The notes under the pieces were generated by a model, which was not told where the DNA came from, ran no database searches, and saw only the letters and a list, made by a program, of their open reading frames with translations. Shown here in pieces: positions 15,578 to 24,215 of a stretch of DNA of 46,051 nt (the stretch's first letter is position 1; every line of letters begins with the position of its first letter). A program made the position numbers and the translations under genes. Source of the DNA: Sulfuritalea sp. (GTDB lineage: Bacteria; Pseudomonadota; Gammaproteobacteria; Burkholderiales; Rhodocyclaceae); the NCBI GenBank assembly GCA_023229685.1, contig JALNYT010000003.1:1-46051 (forward strand), read 5' to 3'.

Positions 15578-16897
15578 TCACAGCTTACTATCCAGGAAAC
15601 GCGCGAAAATTGGGATGATGAATAATCCGCCAGTAATTAACGCTGTTGTTATCGCCGACGTTGAGAGCGCATACGTTCCGTAAACTGAAAAAACGACCAT
15701 GCCGACTCTAATTGAGGAGTTTTTTAGCTTGGCTGTTTCGGAGTCATACCACTTAACAAGAAGACCCGCCATGAATGACAGAACTACCACCCCTCCCCAT
15801 GAAAACTGTGCCCAAGCTTCCGCTATGAAGAAGCTATTCACTACCGTGTCATAATCGTGTCGATACACGGAGGCTACCAAATTATAGGTCGGCAAGTTTT
15901 GGCCGGTGCCTCTTGCGTCTCCAAATAACTCAGTAATAACACCTAATCCTGATCCGTATCCAAATGGGAAATAGTCTGGAATTGCGTTGAAGTACTCGAA
16001 GATCCCTTCATTGGGAATCATTAATAGGCGATAGAAATAGTCATCGAATGCCGTTTCCATATCGACTGACTCGCCCCGAACAATGAAGACAAACCCAAAC
16101 GCAATGCCCAAAGCGATCAAGCCAAATCGGACGTATCTAAGACTGAATGCCAACGTCTGACGAGAGTAGAGATATTTGCAAAAAAGCAACTGAATAAGTA
16201 TCAATGCCGGTGCGGCCTTACTAAATGTTGAAAGCTTCAAGAGTACGAGAAGCGCACCAAAACGAAAAGCACGATGTTTCAGGTAGGTCGATTTTGACTT
16301 TAATGCTTCAATAAACACTATGAACAGTAGCATGGGCATAACGGTCAAGTGCAATATGGCGGGGATATAGAAACTCAGAGTTTCTGTTCTTCTAATCGCG
16401 ACCCGCTCCGATGATCCTAGATCAGACAAATAGTAATCAAACAATGCGGTTGGGCTTGCAACGAAGGCGTATTGCAGAATGAGCAGAGATAACAGCAGTA
16501 ACTCACATACAGAGACTAGCGTCAGCATTGTTTTCATGTTTGCCGCAGCTATTATGCTCGGCTTAATGGTATCTATTCCTAGCCTTTGGGTGCTAATCGC
16601 ACCGAACGCGATATCCCCCGCATGACATCCAAGCAAGATGAAGGAATAACATAAAGCCATTGCCAACGTGACTTTTGGAACCAAGTCTGGAAATGAGATA
16701 ACGAAATCCTGGAGCAGGCCGAAACCCAACTGTTCTGTCCAAATGTAAATGTAGTAGGGATACGCAAACGCGTGAAAAAAGAGGACAAATACGATGAAGA
16801 AAAACGTAGCCCCCATAGGTTTTCGCCGCATACTAAACAAATAAAGCAGCATCCAGATTACAGCGCCATAATAGAAGGCGAAAGAATTAGCAGTCAT
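15578..16897 (-). CDS. O-antigen polymerase-like membrane protein (Wzy/EpsG type)
   Basis: 439 residues with about 11-12 membrane helices and a large loop near residues 255-345. The loop includes DMETAFDDYFYRLLMIPNEG and YFPFGYGSGLGVITELFG, the pattern of oligosaccharide repeat-unit polymerases. Sequence conservation is low in this family, so the call rests on topology, length and position between Wzx-side genes and glycosyltransferases. It is AT-richer than its neighbours, as is usual for recently exchanged wzy genes. It would polymerise undecaprenyl-linked repeat units in the periplasm. Confidence 0.72.
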   Translation of the reverse strand: MTANSFAFYYGAVIWMLLYLFSMRRKPMGATFFFIVFVLFFHAFAYPYYIYIWTEQLGFGLLQDFVISFPDLVPKVTLAMALCYSFILLGCHAGDIAFGAISTQRLGIDTIKPSIIAAANMKTMLTLVSVCELLLLSLLILQYAFVASPTALFDYYLSDLGSSERVAIRRTETLSFYIPAILHLTVMPMLLFIVFIEALKSKSTYLKHRAFRFGALLVLLKLSTFSKAAPALILIQLLFCKYLYSRQTLAFSLRYVRFGLIALGIAFGFVFIVRGESVDMETAFDDYFYRLLMIPNEGIFEYFNAIPDYFPFGYGSGLGVITELFGDARGTGQNLPTYNLVASVYRHDYDTVVNSFFIAEAWAQFSWGGVVVLSFMAGLLVKWYDSETAKLKNSSIRVGMVVFSVYGTYALSTSAITTALITGGLFIIPIFARFLDSKL

Positions 16898-17059
16898 ATT
16901 TTTAGTTAGCAGTTGCGTCTACTTTGGAAAGTGCTTGGGAATAACGTGATTGACGCACTATTATGAGATCGCACGATCAGTCTTTCGCCGATTTTCTGAT
17001 CGGGAGATAGCGAACAATCGCTGCTAACACTAACAATTAGTCAAGAAGAGTCTGTTCTA

Positions 17060-17812
17060 CTAGTCAAAGCGACGCAACAGATTTAGGGGAAACCTTCGGG
17101 CGTCGGAATGCAGTCGATGTTGCGTCCCACAGATAAAGATGACATAGCCGCAACGAGCGCCAGTTTCTAATTCGGGATCGTAATTCGGGAAAAAAGTCAC
17201 GGCTCCACTGATTGCGTTTTTCGGATCGATAAAAAATCGCTCAATGCAAAGCTCGTCGTCACCATACCGATCGAACTTGAAACCGGGCCTATCTGGCACC
17301 TTGTAGTCATCGACTAGTACGACACACTTTGCCCATGTCGTCGCCACGTAGTCGAGTTCCTCCTGCAAAGGAAGATCGCTATACCAGTGTGCGTCGAGAT
17401 AGATAAACGGAATCTCTTCAGGCCCGAGGTGTTTCCCCATCCTTCGGAGAAATGATCGGCTATCCGCGCGAAATATGAACAACTCTGAGTATGGAAGACA
17501 GCGGATCGTCGAGAACAGCCAGCTTTTCAGGCTCAATTCGCAGCTGAAAACCTTGCAATTCAGCAAGCGCTTTGCAAGCACGGTCGTCGCAGCGCGATAG
17601 GTACCGGTTTCGATGAATGCCGTGCATCCAACTGAGTTGAAGAGATCAGCAACGATTCGCGTACGAATCACGTCGCCATTGAAGCCAAACCCGGATGGTG
17701 TCCCCACGTCACTTGCAAACCACTTCCGAAGTTCTTGTATCGTTCTGGCGGAACGCAGGCCCCCGAGGTTTCGGCGGTAGCCATTAATGACGGATCGGAT
17801 TTTGCTTAGCAT
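17060..17812 (-). CDS. SAM-dependent methyltransferase-like protein
   Basis: 250 residues from ATG 17812 (GAGGT about 7 bases upstream; the preceding codon is a TTG that could also start). FIETGTYRAATTVLAKRL (about residue 68) resembles a glycine-containing SAM motif I, VFSCELSLKSW the acidic motif II, and FIYLDAHWYSDLPLQEEL with VVLVDDYKVPD the Methyltransf_24/cephalosporin-hydroxylase-like core. Similar proteins occur in glycan loci as sugar O-methyltransferases. The target is not identifiable. It is flanked by non-coding gaps of 162 bases downstream and 74 bases upstream. Confidence 0.68.
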   Translation of the reverse strand: MLSKIRSVINGYRRNLGGLRSARTIQELRKWFASDVGTPSGFGFNGDVIRTRIVADLFNSVGCTAFIETGTYRAATTVLAKRLLNCKVFSCELSLKSWLFSTIRCLPYSELFIFRADSRSFLRRMGKHLGPEEIPFIYLDAHWYSDLPLQEELDYVATTWAKCVVLVDDYKVPDRPGFKFDRYGDDELCIERFFIDPKNAISGAVTFFPNYDPELETGARCGYVIFICGTQHRLHSDARRFPLNLLRRFD

Positions 17813-17886
17813 CAAAAAACCTCGTTTTTAGTTTAATTGTCACTGACAGGGATCGGAGTTCCCGGAGGGGGGGTCAGGATTGTTGT

Positions 17887-19017
17887 TCATTCAAACCGCC
17901 TGATCTGATCTCTCATCCATGTAAGCGTAGCGTGCAGCCAATATCGGTTCGGATAGTCTCTATGCGGAATCACCCGACGGTTGATCCACACATTCAGATC
18001 CTCATGTGCGCATCCCAGTTTCTTTGCAACGAACTTGACGTCCCGTGCCGCCTCCTTCTCATCGATGATTGGTTTTGCAAGCTCTTGTAGCGCTTGTTCG
18101 CGCGTCATCGCCTGGGAGACAATCAGACTGGATAGATGCAACCGCCGCTTGTCAAAAAAGACCTTTCTCGGAAGATATATTTGCTGATAAAACTTGGTGA
18201 AACGCGACTCGTGGTGTTTTGTGCCATAGTCGCGCCAGTCATAGTGCTTCTTCAACTCCTCCGCTGCTATCTCTTTGTTGTAGGGCAGATAATTTAACGG
18301 GCGAAACACAAGAAGTTGCTTTCGCACCCGCGACAGCCAGACGAAATATGAAAGATCCATCAAGGGAAAACTCTCTAAGATGCCCTTCCCGAATTGGCGG
18401 TGCACGCCACGGATATGTCTTACATCCATATAGGGGTGTCCGCTCTCCGGCGGGATGATCGACTCGGTGGCGAAATTCACACCGCTGAGAAAGTATTTCA
18501 CACCAAACTTTCCTGCCGTTTGGTACAGCACGGAAAAGAACGCGTGATCTTGAGGAATGTCTTGGTTGAGAACCGACGCCTTCAGAAATGCGACTTGCAC
18601 TTCGCGCATCTGCTGCCATTCCACGACGTATGTAAAGAGGTCAAGGTTGAGCGTCCTGACGATCGTCTCTATGTTCCTTACTGCCTGATCGGAGTTCCAG
18701 CCGCCGTCGACGTGGACTGCAAGAAGACGCAGATCATACTTGTGTTTCAGCACGTGGGCTAGATACGCACTGTCGACGCCACCACTGAGACCGATTATTG
18801 CGTCGTAGGGCCTGCCGCGACCACCGGCACGAAGCCTCTTGACAAGCTGTTCAAGCCTTCGTTCGCCCTCCGCATTGGGCCACCACTCATTGGGTAAACG
18901 GATCAGTGCATCGCGGCAGCAGCTACATTGACCATGTTCGTCGAACTGAATCGCCCTGTTGCTGTCGTCCATAACGCAATATGTACAAACGCGTGTCGGA
19001 TATTGGTACACGCTCAC
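17887..19017 (-). CDS. wbpG: N-acetyl sugar amidotransferase (WbpG-like)
   Basis: 376 residues. The N-terminus has two Cys pairs, CTYCVMDDSN and CSCCRD, a probable zinc site. IIGLSGGVDSAYLAHVLKHK (about residue 75) is the PP-loop ATP pyrophosphatase motif. Family blocks such as QDHAFFSVLYQTAGKFGVKY and YGTKHHESRFTKFYQ follow. In P. aeruginosa, WbpG works with HisH- and HisF-like proteins: ammonia from glutamine is delivered to an ATP-activated N-acetyl group, giving an acetamidino sugar. The gene overlaps hisF by four bases, with hisH next upstream, so the trio is translationally linked. Confidence 0.92.
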   Translation of the reverse strand: MSVYQYPTRVCTYCVMDDSNRAIQFDEHGQCSCCRDALIRLPNEWWPNAEGERRLEQLVKRLRAGGRGRPYDAIIGLSGGVDSAYLAHVLKHKYDLRLLAVHVDGGWNSDQAVRNIETIVRTLNLDLFTYVVEWQQMREVQVAFLKASVLNQDIPQDHAFFSVLYQTAGKFGVKYFLSGVNFATESIIPPESGHPYMDVRHIRGVHRQFGKGILESFPLMDLSYFVWLSRVRKQLLVFRPLNYLPYNKEIAAEELKKHYDWRDYGTKHHESRFTKFYQQIYLPRKVFFDKRRLHLSSLIVSQAMTREQALQELAKPIIDEKEAARDVKFVAKKLGCAHEDLNVWINRRVIPHRDYPNRYWLHATLTWMRDQIRRFE

Positions 19018-19775
19018 GATCCGCCCCTTATAAGCATCTCGATCGCTGCCGGATCCGGGGAATTGATCAGGACGGCTCGCAATCGGCCAACAAATATAAA
19101 CGCGCTACCGGATGCGGCAGCCGATGCGCCGACTTTCAACGCCTCGACAAGATGCGTTGCTTCGCCAGCCCCGCCGAGCGCCACCAAGGGCACAGCCAGT
19201 TGGCTCGCCAGCATTCTTATCAATTCAACGTTGTAGCCGCTTCGTGTCCCATCGCGGTCAATCGACTGAAGCACGATTTCGCCCGCCCCCGCTTCCTGCA
19301 ATTCAACGCAATGCCTGATCAAGTCGATATTGATCGGCGACTTGCCCGAACGAGTAAAGCATCTTGCTGAGACTCCAGATCCGAATACGTCGACACAAGC
19401 CACAACTGACTGACTCCCCATATTCTTGCTTACGTCGCTAACGAAACCTTTGTTCTCGCTGGATGTGCCAAGAACGATCTTTTCGATTCCGGCGCGACTG
19501 ATCTGCTCGCATTGTTCAAGGCTCGTAATACCGCCGCCATACGCGAGAGGCATGAAGCATTCACTGGCCAACTCTCGGAGAAAGCCAAGGTCGGGAGTCC
19601 GACGATCGGACGTCGCATCGATGTCCAAAACGAATATCTCATCGACTTCTTTTTCGTTGAACAGGCGAATGACGTTCAAGGGATCGCCAACATATGTTCG
19701 CTTTCCAAAACGCACAGTCTTTACGAGTCGGCGTGAGGAATCCAACAAGAGTACGGGAATCAAACGCGGCCGCAT
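19014..19775 (-). CDS. hisF2: HisF-like cyclase subunit of the sugar amidotransferase
   Basis: 253 residues, a full TIM barrel: RLIPVLLLDSSRRLVKTVRF at the N-terminus, IFVLDIDATSD (about residue 47), LAYGGGITSLEQ (phosphate loop, about residue 77), VVACVDVFGSGVSAR (about residue 125), IVLQSIDRDGTRSGYNVELI and LVALGGAGEATHLVEAL. In histidine synthesis HisF joins HisH, but here it sits between hisH and wbpG with 4-base and 3-base junctions and far from other his genes. It therefore should channel ammonia for WbpG, as HisF2 does in P. aeruginosa. A GGAGA site is upstream of ATG 19775. Confidence 0.9.
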   Translation of the reverse strand: MRPRLIPVLLLDSSRRLVKTVRFGKRTYVGDPLNVIRLFNEKEVDEIFVLDIDATSDRRTPDLGFLRELASECFMPLAYGGGITSLEQCEQISRAGIEKIVLGTSSENKGFVSDVSKNMGSQSVVACVDVFGSGVSARCFTRSGKSPINIDLIRHCVELQEAGAGEIVLQSIDRDGTRSGYNVELIRMLASQLAVPLVALGGAGEATHLVEALKVGASAAASGSAFIFVGRLRAVLINSPDPAAIEMLIRGGS

Positions 19776-19778
19776 TTG

Positions 19779-20390
19779 TTAAAGGTCTCCGAAGGCCTTG
19801 AGGAGCCTCATCCCGAACCGATGGCTCTTTTCAGGATGAAACTGAACACCGTAAATGTTCCCGGCCGACACCGAACAGCAGATTTCTCTACCAAAATCGA
19901 CGACTGCGGCAACGTCGTTCGGCCGATCACAACAAACGTGATAGCTATGGACGAAATAAAACCGCTCCATCGAATGAATTTTAGGGAAGAGGTTCGTCTC
20001 GCGGATAGGCCTGACGTCTGCCCAACCGATATGCGGCACCTTCAGCTTGGAGCCGGACGGCACTTCGAGTCGGCGAACATCTGCGTCGATCCAGCCGAGG
20101 CCGGGCAGATCGCCTTCCTGACTTCCCCGGCAAAGCAGTTGCATGCCAAGGCAGACACCGAGGATCGGTCTCTTTCTGCGGCACACTGCATAGTTCAGAG
20201 CGGGAATCAAATTTTGTCTGTTCAAAGCATTTACGGCCGTGTCGAACGCACCAACCCCTGGCAAAAGCAGCTTATCGGCATTGCCAACGTCTTCCGGACG
20301 ATTCGATACCGTACAGTCTACGCCCAGGAAATCGAACATGTTTTCCAGCGCACCAATGTTGCCTACGCCGTAGTCAACAATCGTAATCAC
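19779..20390 (-). CDS. hisH2: HisH-like glutaminase subunit of the sugar amidotransferase
   Basis: 203 residues from GTG 20390, which has a strong GGAGGA site 7 bases upstream and gives the family opening VITIVDYGVGNIGALENMF. The long frame starting at 20684 is antisense-like padding inside wzx. Class I glutaminase residues are visible: Cys in ILGVCLGMQLLC (about residue 82) and His-Glu in GVQFHPEKSH (about residue 185). VPHIGWADVRP is the HisH-specific block. It hydrolyses glutamine and passes ammonia to HisF. Its start overlaps the end of wzx (20387) by four bases. Confidence 0.92.
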   Translation of the reverse strand: MITIVDYGVGNIGALENMFDFLGVDCTVSNRPEDVGNADKLLLPGVGAFDTAVNALNRQNLIPALNYAVCRRKRPILGVCLGMQLLCRGSQEGDLPGLGWIDADVRRLEVPSGSKLKVPHIGWADVRPIRETNLFPKIHSMERFYFVHSYHVCCDRPNDVAAVVDFGREICCSVSAGNIYGVQFHPEKSHRFGMRLLKAFGDL

Positions 20391-21646
20391 AAACTTTCCT
20401 CCATAAACGCCCTCTTGGCTAGTGCCCGGTCCGTGACGAAAAGATAAACAGCAAAGCAGACAACCGCCGCGGCGCAGTAAATTGATAGCGCGCTGGTTGA
20501 ATTCATTTTCGTGTCGAAGACGAACCACCATACCGCCGCGATTGCAATCAGGCGGCCGGCATCCCACACGAATTGAATTGATTGGAAGCCAGCAATCGTT
20601 AGCGCCATATTGACCGGGCCGACGACAAATGACGCAACGAACAACGGCGTCATAATCTGCGCGTAGCGCCCGGCCAGTTCCCACTCAGAGCCAAAGATCC
20701 AAGGAATCACGGCTGGTGCCGCAAAAAAGAATCCCACGGCAGGAAGCACAGCTAGTTTCAATTGGTTGAGGACGAGGCTTCGGAATTGAGTTTTCTGGGC
20801 CCCGGGATTATTTCGACCCATGGCCGAAAAATCCGCCATGAAAACCTGTGAAGCCGCACCCGAAACCATCCCCACGGGGCCTCCGATCATTCTTTCTATC
20901 AGTGCGTAATGGCCTGCCTCGCTCGCGCTGAAAAGAAGCAACAGCATCATCGGTGTGTAAGACGACCCAAGTACATTGATCAGTGCGCCGGGAAGCGAAA
21001 CACAAACCAATTGTCTATGTCTACCAATCACCGCCTTGGCTCTGCTCCAGTCGAGGGAAGACAACTTGAGCCCTTTGCCTATCGCTAAATTTCGGAAACA
21101 TACAAACCAATATATGGCCTTGCCGAATAAATCGGCGAATCCAAGTCCGATCGCTGCTGGCGAGATTAATCCAAAGAGAATCGCGGCGCCAGAATACGAT
21201 GCCGCTTGTGCGATCTTTGCTCCGGCGCCGACATCGAAGAGGTGCGAGCGCAAAACGAGATAGGAAACAATGAGCCCCAATCCCGCGAACAGCATACTGA
21301 ACGGTACCAGATATACGAGCCCCCCCAGGCTCGTATCGCCAGCCCCAGCGACCAGTTCCCAAACAGCTATCGATAGCGCGACAATTCCGCTGGTCGCGCA
21401 ACATATCCAGAAACACGTGGCAACCAAGGCATCAATTTCTTCCTCCGTCTCCGACAAGATCGCGACTTCCAGGCGCAACGCCGAGCACACCAACAGAAAA
21501 GTCAGTACTGACTGCAGTGCCTGTACGGCGCCGAAGTTTGCCGGAGAAAACAATCGCGTAATCACTGGCATCGCCACTAGGAGCAACAATTGAGCAGCCA
21601 CGGTTCCGCGCAACACTCTTGTTATGTTCGTGGCGAACGACGTCAT
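20387..21646 (-). CDS. wzx: Wzx-type O-antigen flippase (MOP superfamily)
   Basis: 419 residues with about 12 membrane helices. The N-terminus TNITRVLRGTVAAQLLLLVA then MPVITRLFSPANFGAVQALQ is the conserved start of polysaccharide flippases, and ASEAGHYALIERMIGGPVGM (about residue 245) is the middle repeat. It moves undecaprenyl-PP-linked repeat units to the periplasmic face for Wzy. It overlaps both neighbours by four bases, tightly linking the flippase to the amidotransferase trio and the GT11-like enzyme. Confidence 0.87.
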   Translation of the reverse strand: MTSFATNITRVLRGTVAAQLLLLVAMPVITRLFSPANFGAVQALQSVLTFLLVCSALRLEVAILSETEEEIDALVATCFWICCATSGIVALSIAVWELVAGAGDTSLGGLVYLVPFSMLFAGLGLIVSYLVLRSHLFDVGAGAKIAQAASYSGAAILFGLISPAAIGLGFADLFGKAIYWFVCFRNLAIGKGLKLSSLDWSRAKAVIGRHRQLVCVSLPGALINVLGSSYTPMMLLLLFSASEAGHYALIERMIGGPVGMVSGAASQVFMADFSAMGRNNPGAQKTQFRSLVLNQLKLAVLPAVGFFFAAPAVIPWIFGSEWELAGRYAQIMTPLFVASFVVGPVNMALTIAGFQSIQFVWDAGRLIAIAAVWWFVFDTKMNSTSALSIYCAAAVVCFAVYLFVTDRALAKRAFMEESL

Positions 21647-22575
21647 TTGTTCCTTGGCGTGGAAAACAGTGAATGCAAATGTTGCAGAAACGCATCGCTA
21701 AGTTCGGCCACCGACTCGCACTCGGGTTCGAGATCGAGATCACCTTGGCCGCCCAAGACTCTGTACATGCGTTGGCCGGGAAAATTGATCCTTGGAACGT
21801 GGCCCAAATACGCCCCCCAAAAGCTGAATCCCGACCCGGATGAAATCAACAATTTCGCAGCTGAAATCGACAGCAAATCTGTGACTGCAGGTGCCAACGG
21901 TGCTTGCCTAACCCAATCTAGCTCCAGGATGGGAGAAAGCTCATGATCCGGACCGTCCGAATAGAGCCTAGCCGGGACCATCACACCGAGTCGACGTCGC
22001 AACTCTTTCAAAATATCGGCATACCACTTAACGGCGATTCGCGAGTTCTTTGCTCCTTGCCGGAGGGCGTCAGCTGTTGCCCGTTCGGAAAAGTCCCCCA
22101 TCCGTATATGGATTGCAATGTGCGCTTCGGAACCCACACAGGGCAGATATCGAGGCTTGGTCATTCGGACCAGTGCACCCCTTACCTGCTTTTCTAGGCC
22201 AACGATCTCGCCAAAATATCGTTCTTCATTTCCGGAAACCAAATTTTGGAACACTATCAACTTGCGTCCGTTGCCTTCGCATACGGAATCAAGATCCGCG
22301 CTTCCTGCATATACCTTCGGTAGCGTTGCCAGGAGAAATTCCCGTCGAATACCTGTGATGTAATCGGGGAAAGTGAAAAGCCGATGATAGGCTCGCTTGT
22401 CGATCTCCCGACGAAGATACGGCCCGATCCGTAAATGCCGCCAATTCGGCGCAAGCATCTCAAACCCGTTGCGGGCGCACCAGACGTGACAGCGCGCCCA
22501 CGCGAGCATGCTATGCGCTAGGCCGAATCTTCCGACAGCAGGGTAGCCGATATGAGGTGGCTTGCCTGTTTCCAT
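21643..22575 (-). CDS. GT11-like (alpha-1,2-fucosyltransferase-type) glycosyltransferase
   Basis: 310 residues. AHIAIHIRMGDF (about residue 150) matches the HxRxGD donor-binding block of GT11/fucosyltransferase-fold enzymes, RLYSDGPDHEL (about residue 203) matches the FSDD/YSD region, and LLISSGSGFSFWGAYLG (about residue 242) the SxSxFSxWxA-like block. GDP-fucose-type donors are usual for the family. That fits a locus with gmd, though no intact GDP-fucose synthase is present. It is 2 bases downstream of the aminotransferase and overlaps wzx by four bases. Confidence 0.7.
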   Translation of the reverse strand: METGKPPHIGYPAVGRFGLAHSMLAWARCHVWCARNGFEMLAPNWRHLRIGPYLRREIDKRAYHRLFTFPDYITGIRREFLLATLPKVYAGSADLDSVCEGNGRKLIVFQNLVSGNEERYFGEIVGLEKQVRGALVRMTKPRYLPCVGSEAHIAIHIRMGDFSERATADALRQGAKNSRIAVKWYADILKELRRRLGVMVPARLYSDGPDHELSPILELDWVRQAPLAPAVTDLLSISAAKLLISSGSGFSFWGAYLGHVPRINFPGQRMYRVLGGQGDLDLEPECESVAELSDAFLQHLHSLFSTPRNK

Positions 22576-22577
22576 GT

Positions 22578-23699
22578 TCAGATTGTCGCGCCTTGGTCAA
22601 ATTCTCGAATGCAATCCGCTACAAAGTCGATTTGTTCTTCTGTCATCTCGGGGAATATCGGGATCGAAAGAATGCGCGATTGATGAAAATACGCATTCGG
22701 AAATTCTTCTACCCGATGATTGAGATACTGGTACGCCGGAAGGAACGGCAATGCACGTGGATAATTTATCACCGTCTGCACGCCTCTTGAAGCCATGTGC
22801 CTCGCAAGTGCGTCGCGCTGTTCGTGCAGAACAACGTAAAGGTGATAGACATGCTCTCTCTTGTTTCCTACAAGCGGGAGAGTTATTCTGCGTGTTCCAT
22901 GTAGTAGTGCGCCGTATTGCTCGGCGATTAGACGACGTCGAACTGTCCACGCCGGTAGATGACGCAACTTGACGGAGAGAATCGCGGCCTGCAATCCGTC
23001 AAGTCGACTATTGGTCCCCTCAATATCGTGCTGCCCTTTGATCAGCCCACCGTGTCGGGCGAACATTGCCATCTTTCTAGCGAGTGACGCATCGTTCGTC
23101 ACCACCGCTCCGGCATCGCCCATCGCACCAAGGTTCTTGCCTGGATAAAAAGAAAACGAGGCAGCGTTGCCGATTGTGCCGACCATACGCCCCTTATAGC
23201 GCGCCAGATGTGCCTGCGCACAATCCTCAAGTACCCACAACTTGTTCTTCCTTGCTATCGCCATGATCAGATCCATGTCGGCCGGTTGTCCGTATAGATG
23301 TACCGGGATTATTCCAACCGTGCGGGGTGATATTTTTGCTTCGATCTCGGCCGGGTCAATCGTATATGTTGTGGCATCGGTATCGCAAAACACAACGGAT
23401 CCACCTGCCTGCGTGATGGTTTCGCTAGTAGATATCCAGGAATGCGCAGTAGTGATTACTTCGTCGCCTGATTTGACGCCAAGAGCATGCATCGCGATAT
23501 AGAGTGCATCCGTCCCGTTGGCGCAAGAAACGCAATGCCGGACACCTACTGCTTCAGCAAATTCCTGTTCGAACTTCTCAACATATGGCCCCCGTATAAA
23601 CGCGGAATTTCGGATCACGCTCTCAATTGCGGCATCAATTTCCGGCTTTATCGAGCGATATTGGGCGTAGAGATCGGCGAAGGGTACTTGAATTGTCAT
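22578..23699 (-). CDS. wbpE: WbpE-like sugar aminotransferase (DegT/DnrJ/EryC1 family)
   Basis: 373 residues, full length. The PLP lysine is in FSFYPGKNLGAMGDAGAVVT (about residue 185). Other family blocks are FADLYAQYRSIKPEID, CVSCANGTDALYIAMHAL (about residue 58), VHLYGQPADMDLI and EDCAQAHLARYKGRMVGTIG. With the neighbouring WbpB and WbpD it should transaminate UDP-3-keto-GlcNAcA at C-3 using glutamate. The order wbpB-wbpD-wbpE on the transcript and close spacing support this assignment over other sugar aminotransferases. Confidence 0.88.
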   Translation of the reverse strand: MTIQVPFADLYAQYRSIKPEIDAAIESVIRNSAFIRGPYVEKFEQEFAEAVGVRHCVSCANGTDALYIAMHALGVKSGDEVITTAHSWISTSETITQAGGSVVFCDTDATTYTIDPAEIEAKISPRTVGIIPVHLYGQPADMDLIMAIARKNKLWVLEDCAQAHLARYKGRMVGTIGNAASFSFYPGKNLGAMGDAGAVVTNDASLARKMAMFARHGGLIKGQHDIEGTNSRLDGLQAAILSVKLRHLPAWTVRRRLIAEQYGALLHGTRRITLPLVGNKREHVYHLYVVLHEQRDALARHMASRGVQTVINYPRALPFLPAYQYLNHRVEEFPNAYFHQSRILSIPIFPEMTEEQIDFVADCIREFDQGATI

Positions 23700-23736
23700 G
23701 GTCGTTAGGAATTATAGGTAGCGAAGCAGGAAACTC

Positions 23737-24213
23737 TTAGAGCTTCCGAATCAGTCTTGCAGGGTTGCCGGCATATATTCCTGGGTGCGCAATGTCTTTC
23801 ACTACAACAGCACCCGCGCCAATTACGACGTCGTCACAAATCGTAACGGGCATGATCGACGCATTCGACCCTATTGATACCCTGTTACCAAGCGCGATGC
23901 TTCGCCAGAGTTCCTTCCTGCCGCGAGCCGGCCCACCTGCGGAGAACGGGTCATTGATAAACATGACCCCATGACCGATGAAACAGTCTTCGCCGACAGT
24001 AAGCATTTCGCAAAGAAAACTGTGTGACTGAATTCGTGTACGAGCGCCAACACGGACACCCTTCTGAATTTCGACGAACGGACCGACAAAACATCCTTCC
24101 CCGAGGAAACATTCATACAGATTGCAGGGCTGAACGATCTTTACGTTAGCGCCACAATGAATGTCCCTGATACCGCCCTTCACGAGAGTCGGCTCGATGT
24201 GTGGTTCGTTCAT
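23737..24213 (-). CDS. wbpD: WbpD/WlbB-like N-acetyltransferase (left-handed beta helix)
   Basis: 158 residues from ATG 24213 (a GTG one codon earlier overlaps the previous stop). Hexapeptide repeats run through NVKIVQPCNLYECFLGEGCF, VGPFVEIQKGVRVGARTRIQ and SIGSNASIMPVTICDDVVIG, ending with the acetyl-CoA-site GAGAVVVKDIAHPGIYAGNP. HSFLCEMLTVGEDCFIGHGV and FINDPFSAGGPARG are typical of WbpD, which acetylates the C-3 amine of UDP-GlcNAc(3NH2)A. It directly follows wbpB and precedes wbpE, the substrate-providing enzyme. Confidence 0.9.
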   Translation of the reverse strand: MNEPHIEPTLVKGGIRDIHCGANVKIVQPCNLYECFLGEGCFVGPFVEIQKGVRVGARTRIQSHSFLCEMLTVGEDCFIGHGVMFINDPFSAGGPARGRKELWRSIALGNRVSIGSNASIMPVTICDDVVIGAGAVVVKDIAHPGIYAGNPARLIRKL

Positions 24214-24215
24214 CA

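Noticed and set aside
19779..20684. 301-residue HisH with a long N-terminus
   Set aside because: The extra 98 codons lie inside wzx and are unrelated to HisH; GTG 20390 has a strong ribosome site and the family's N-terminus.
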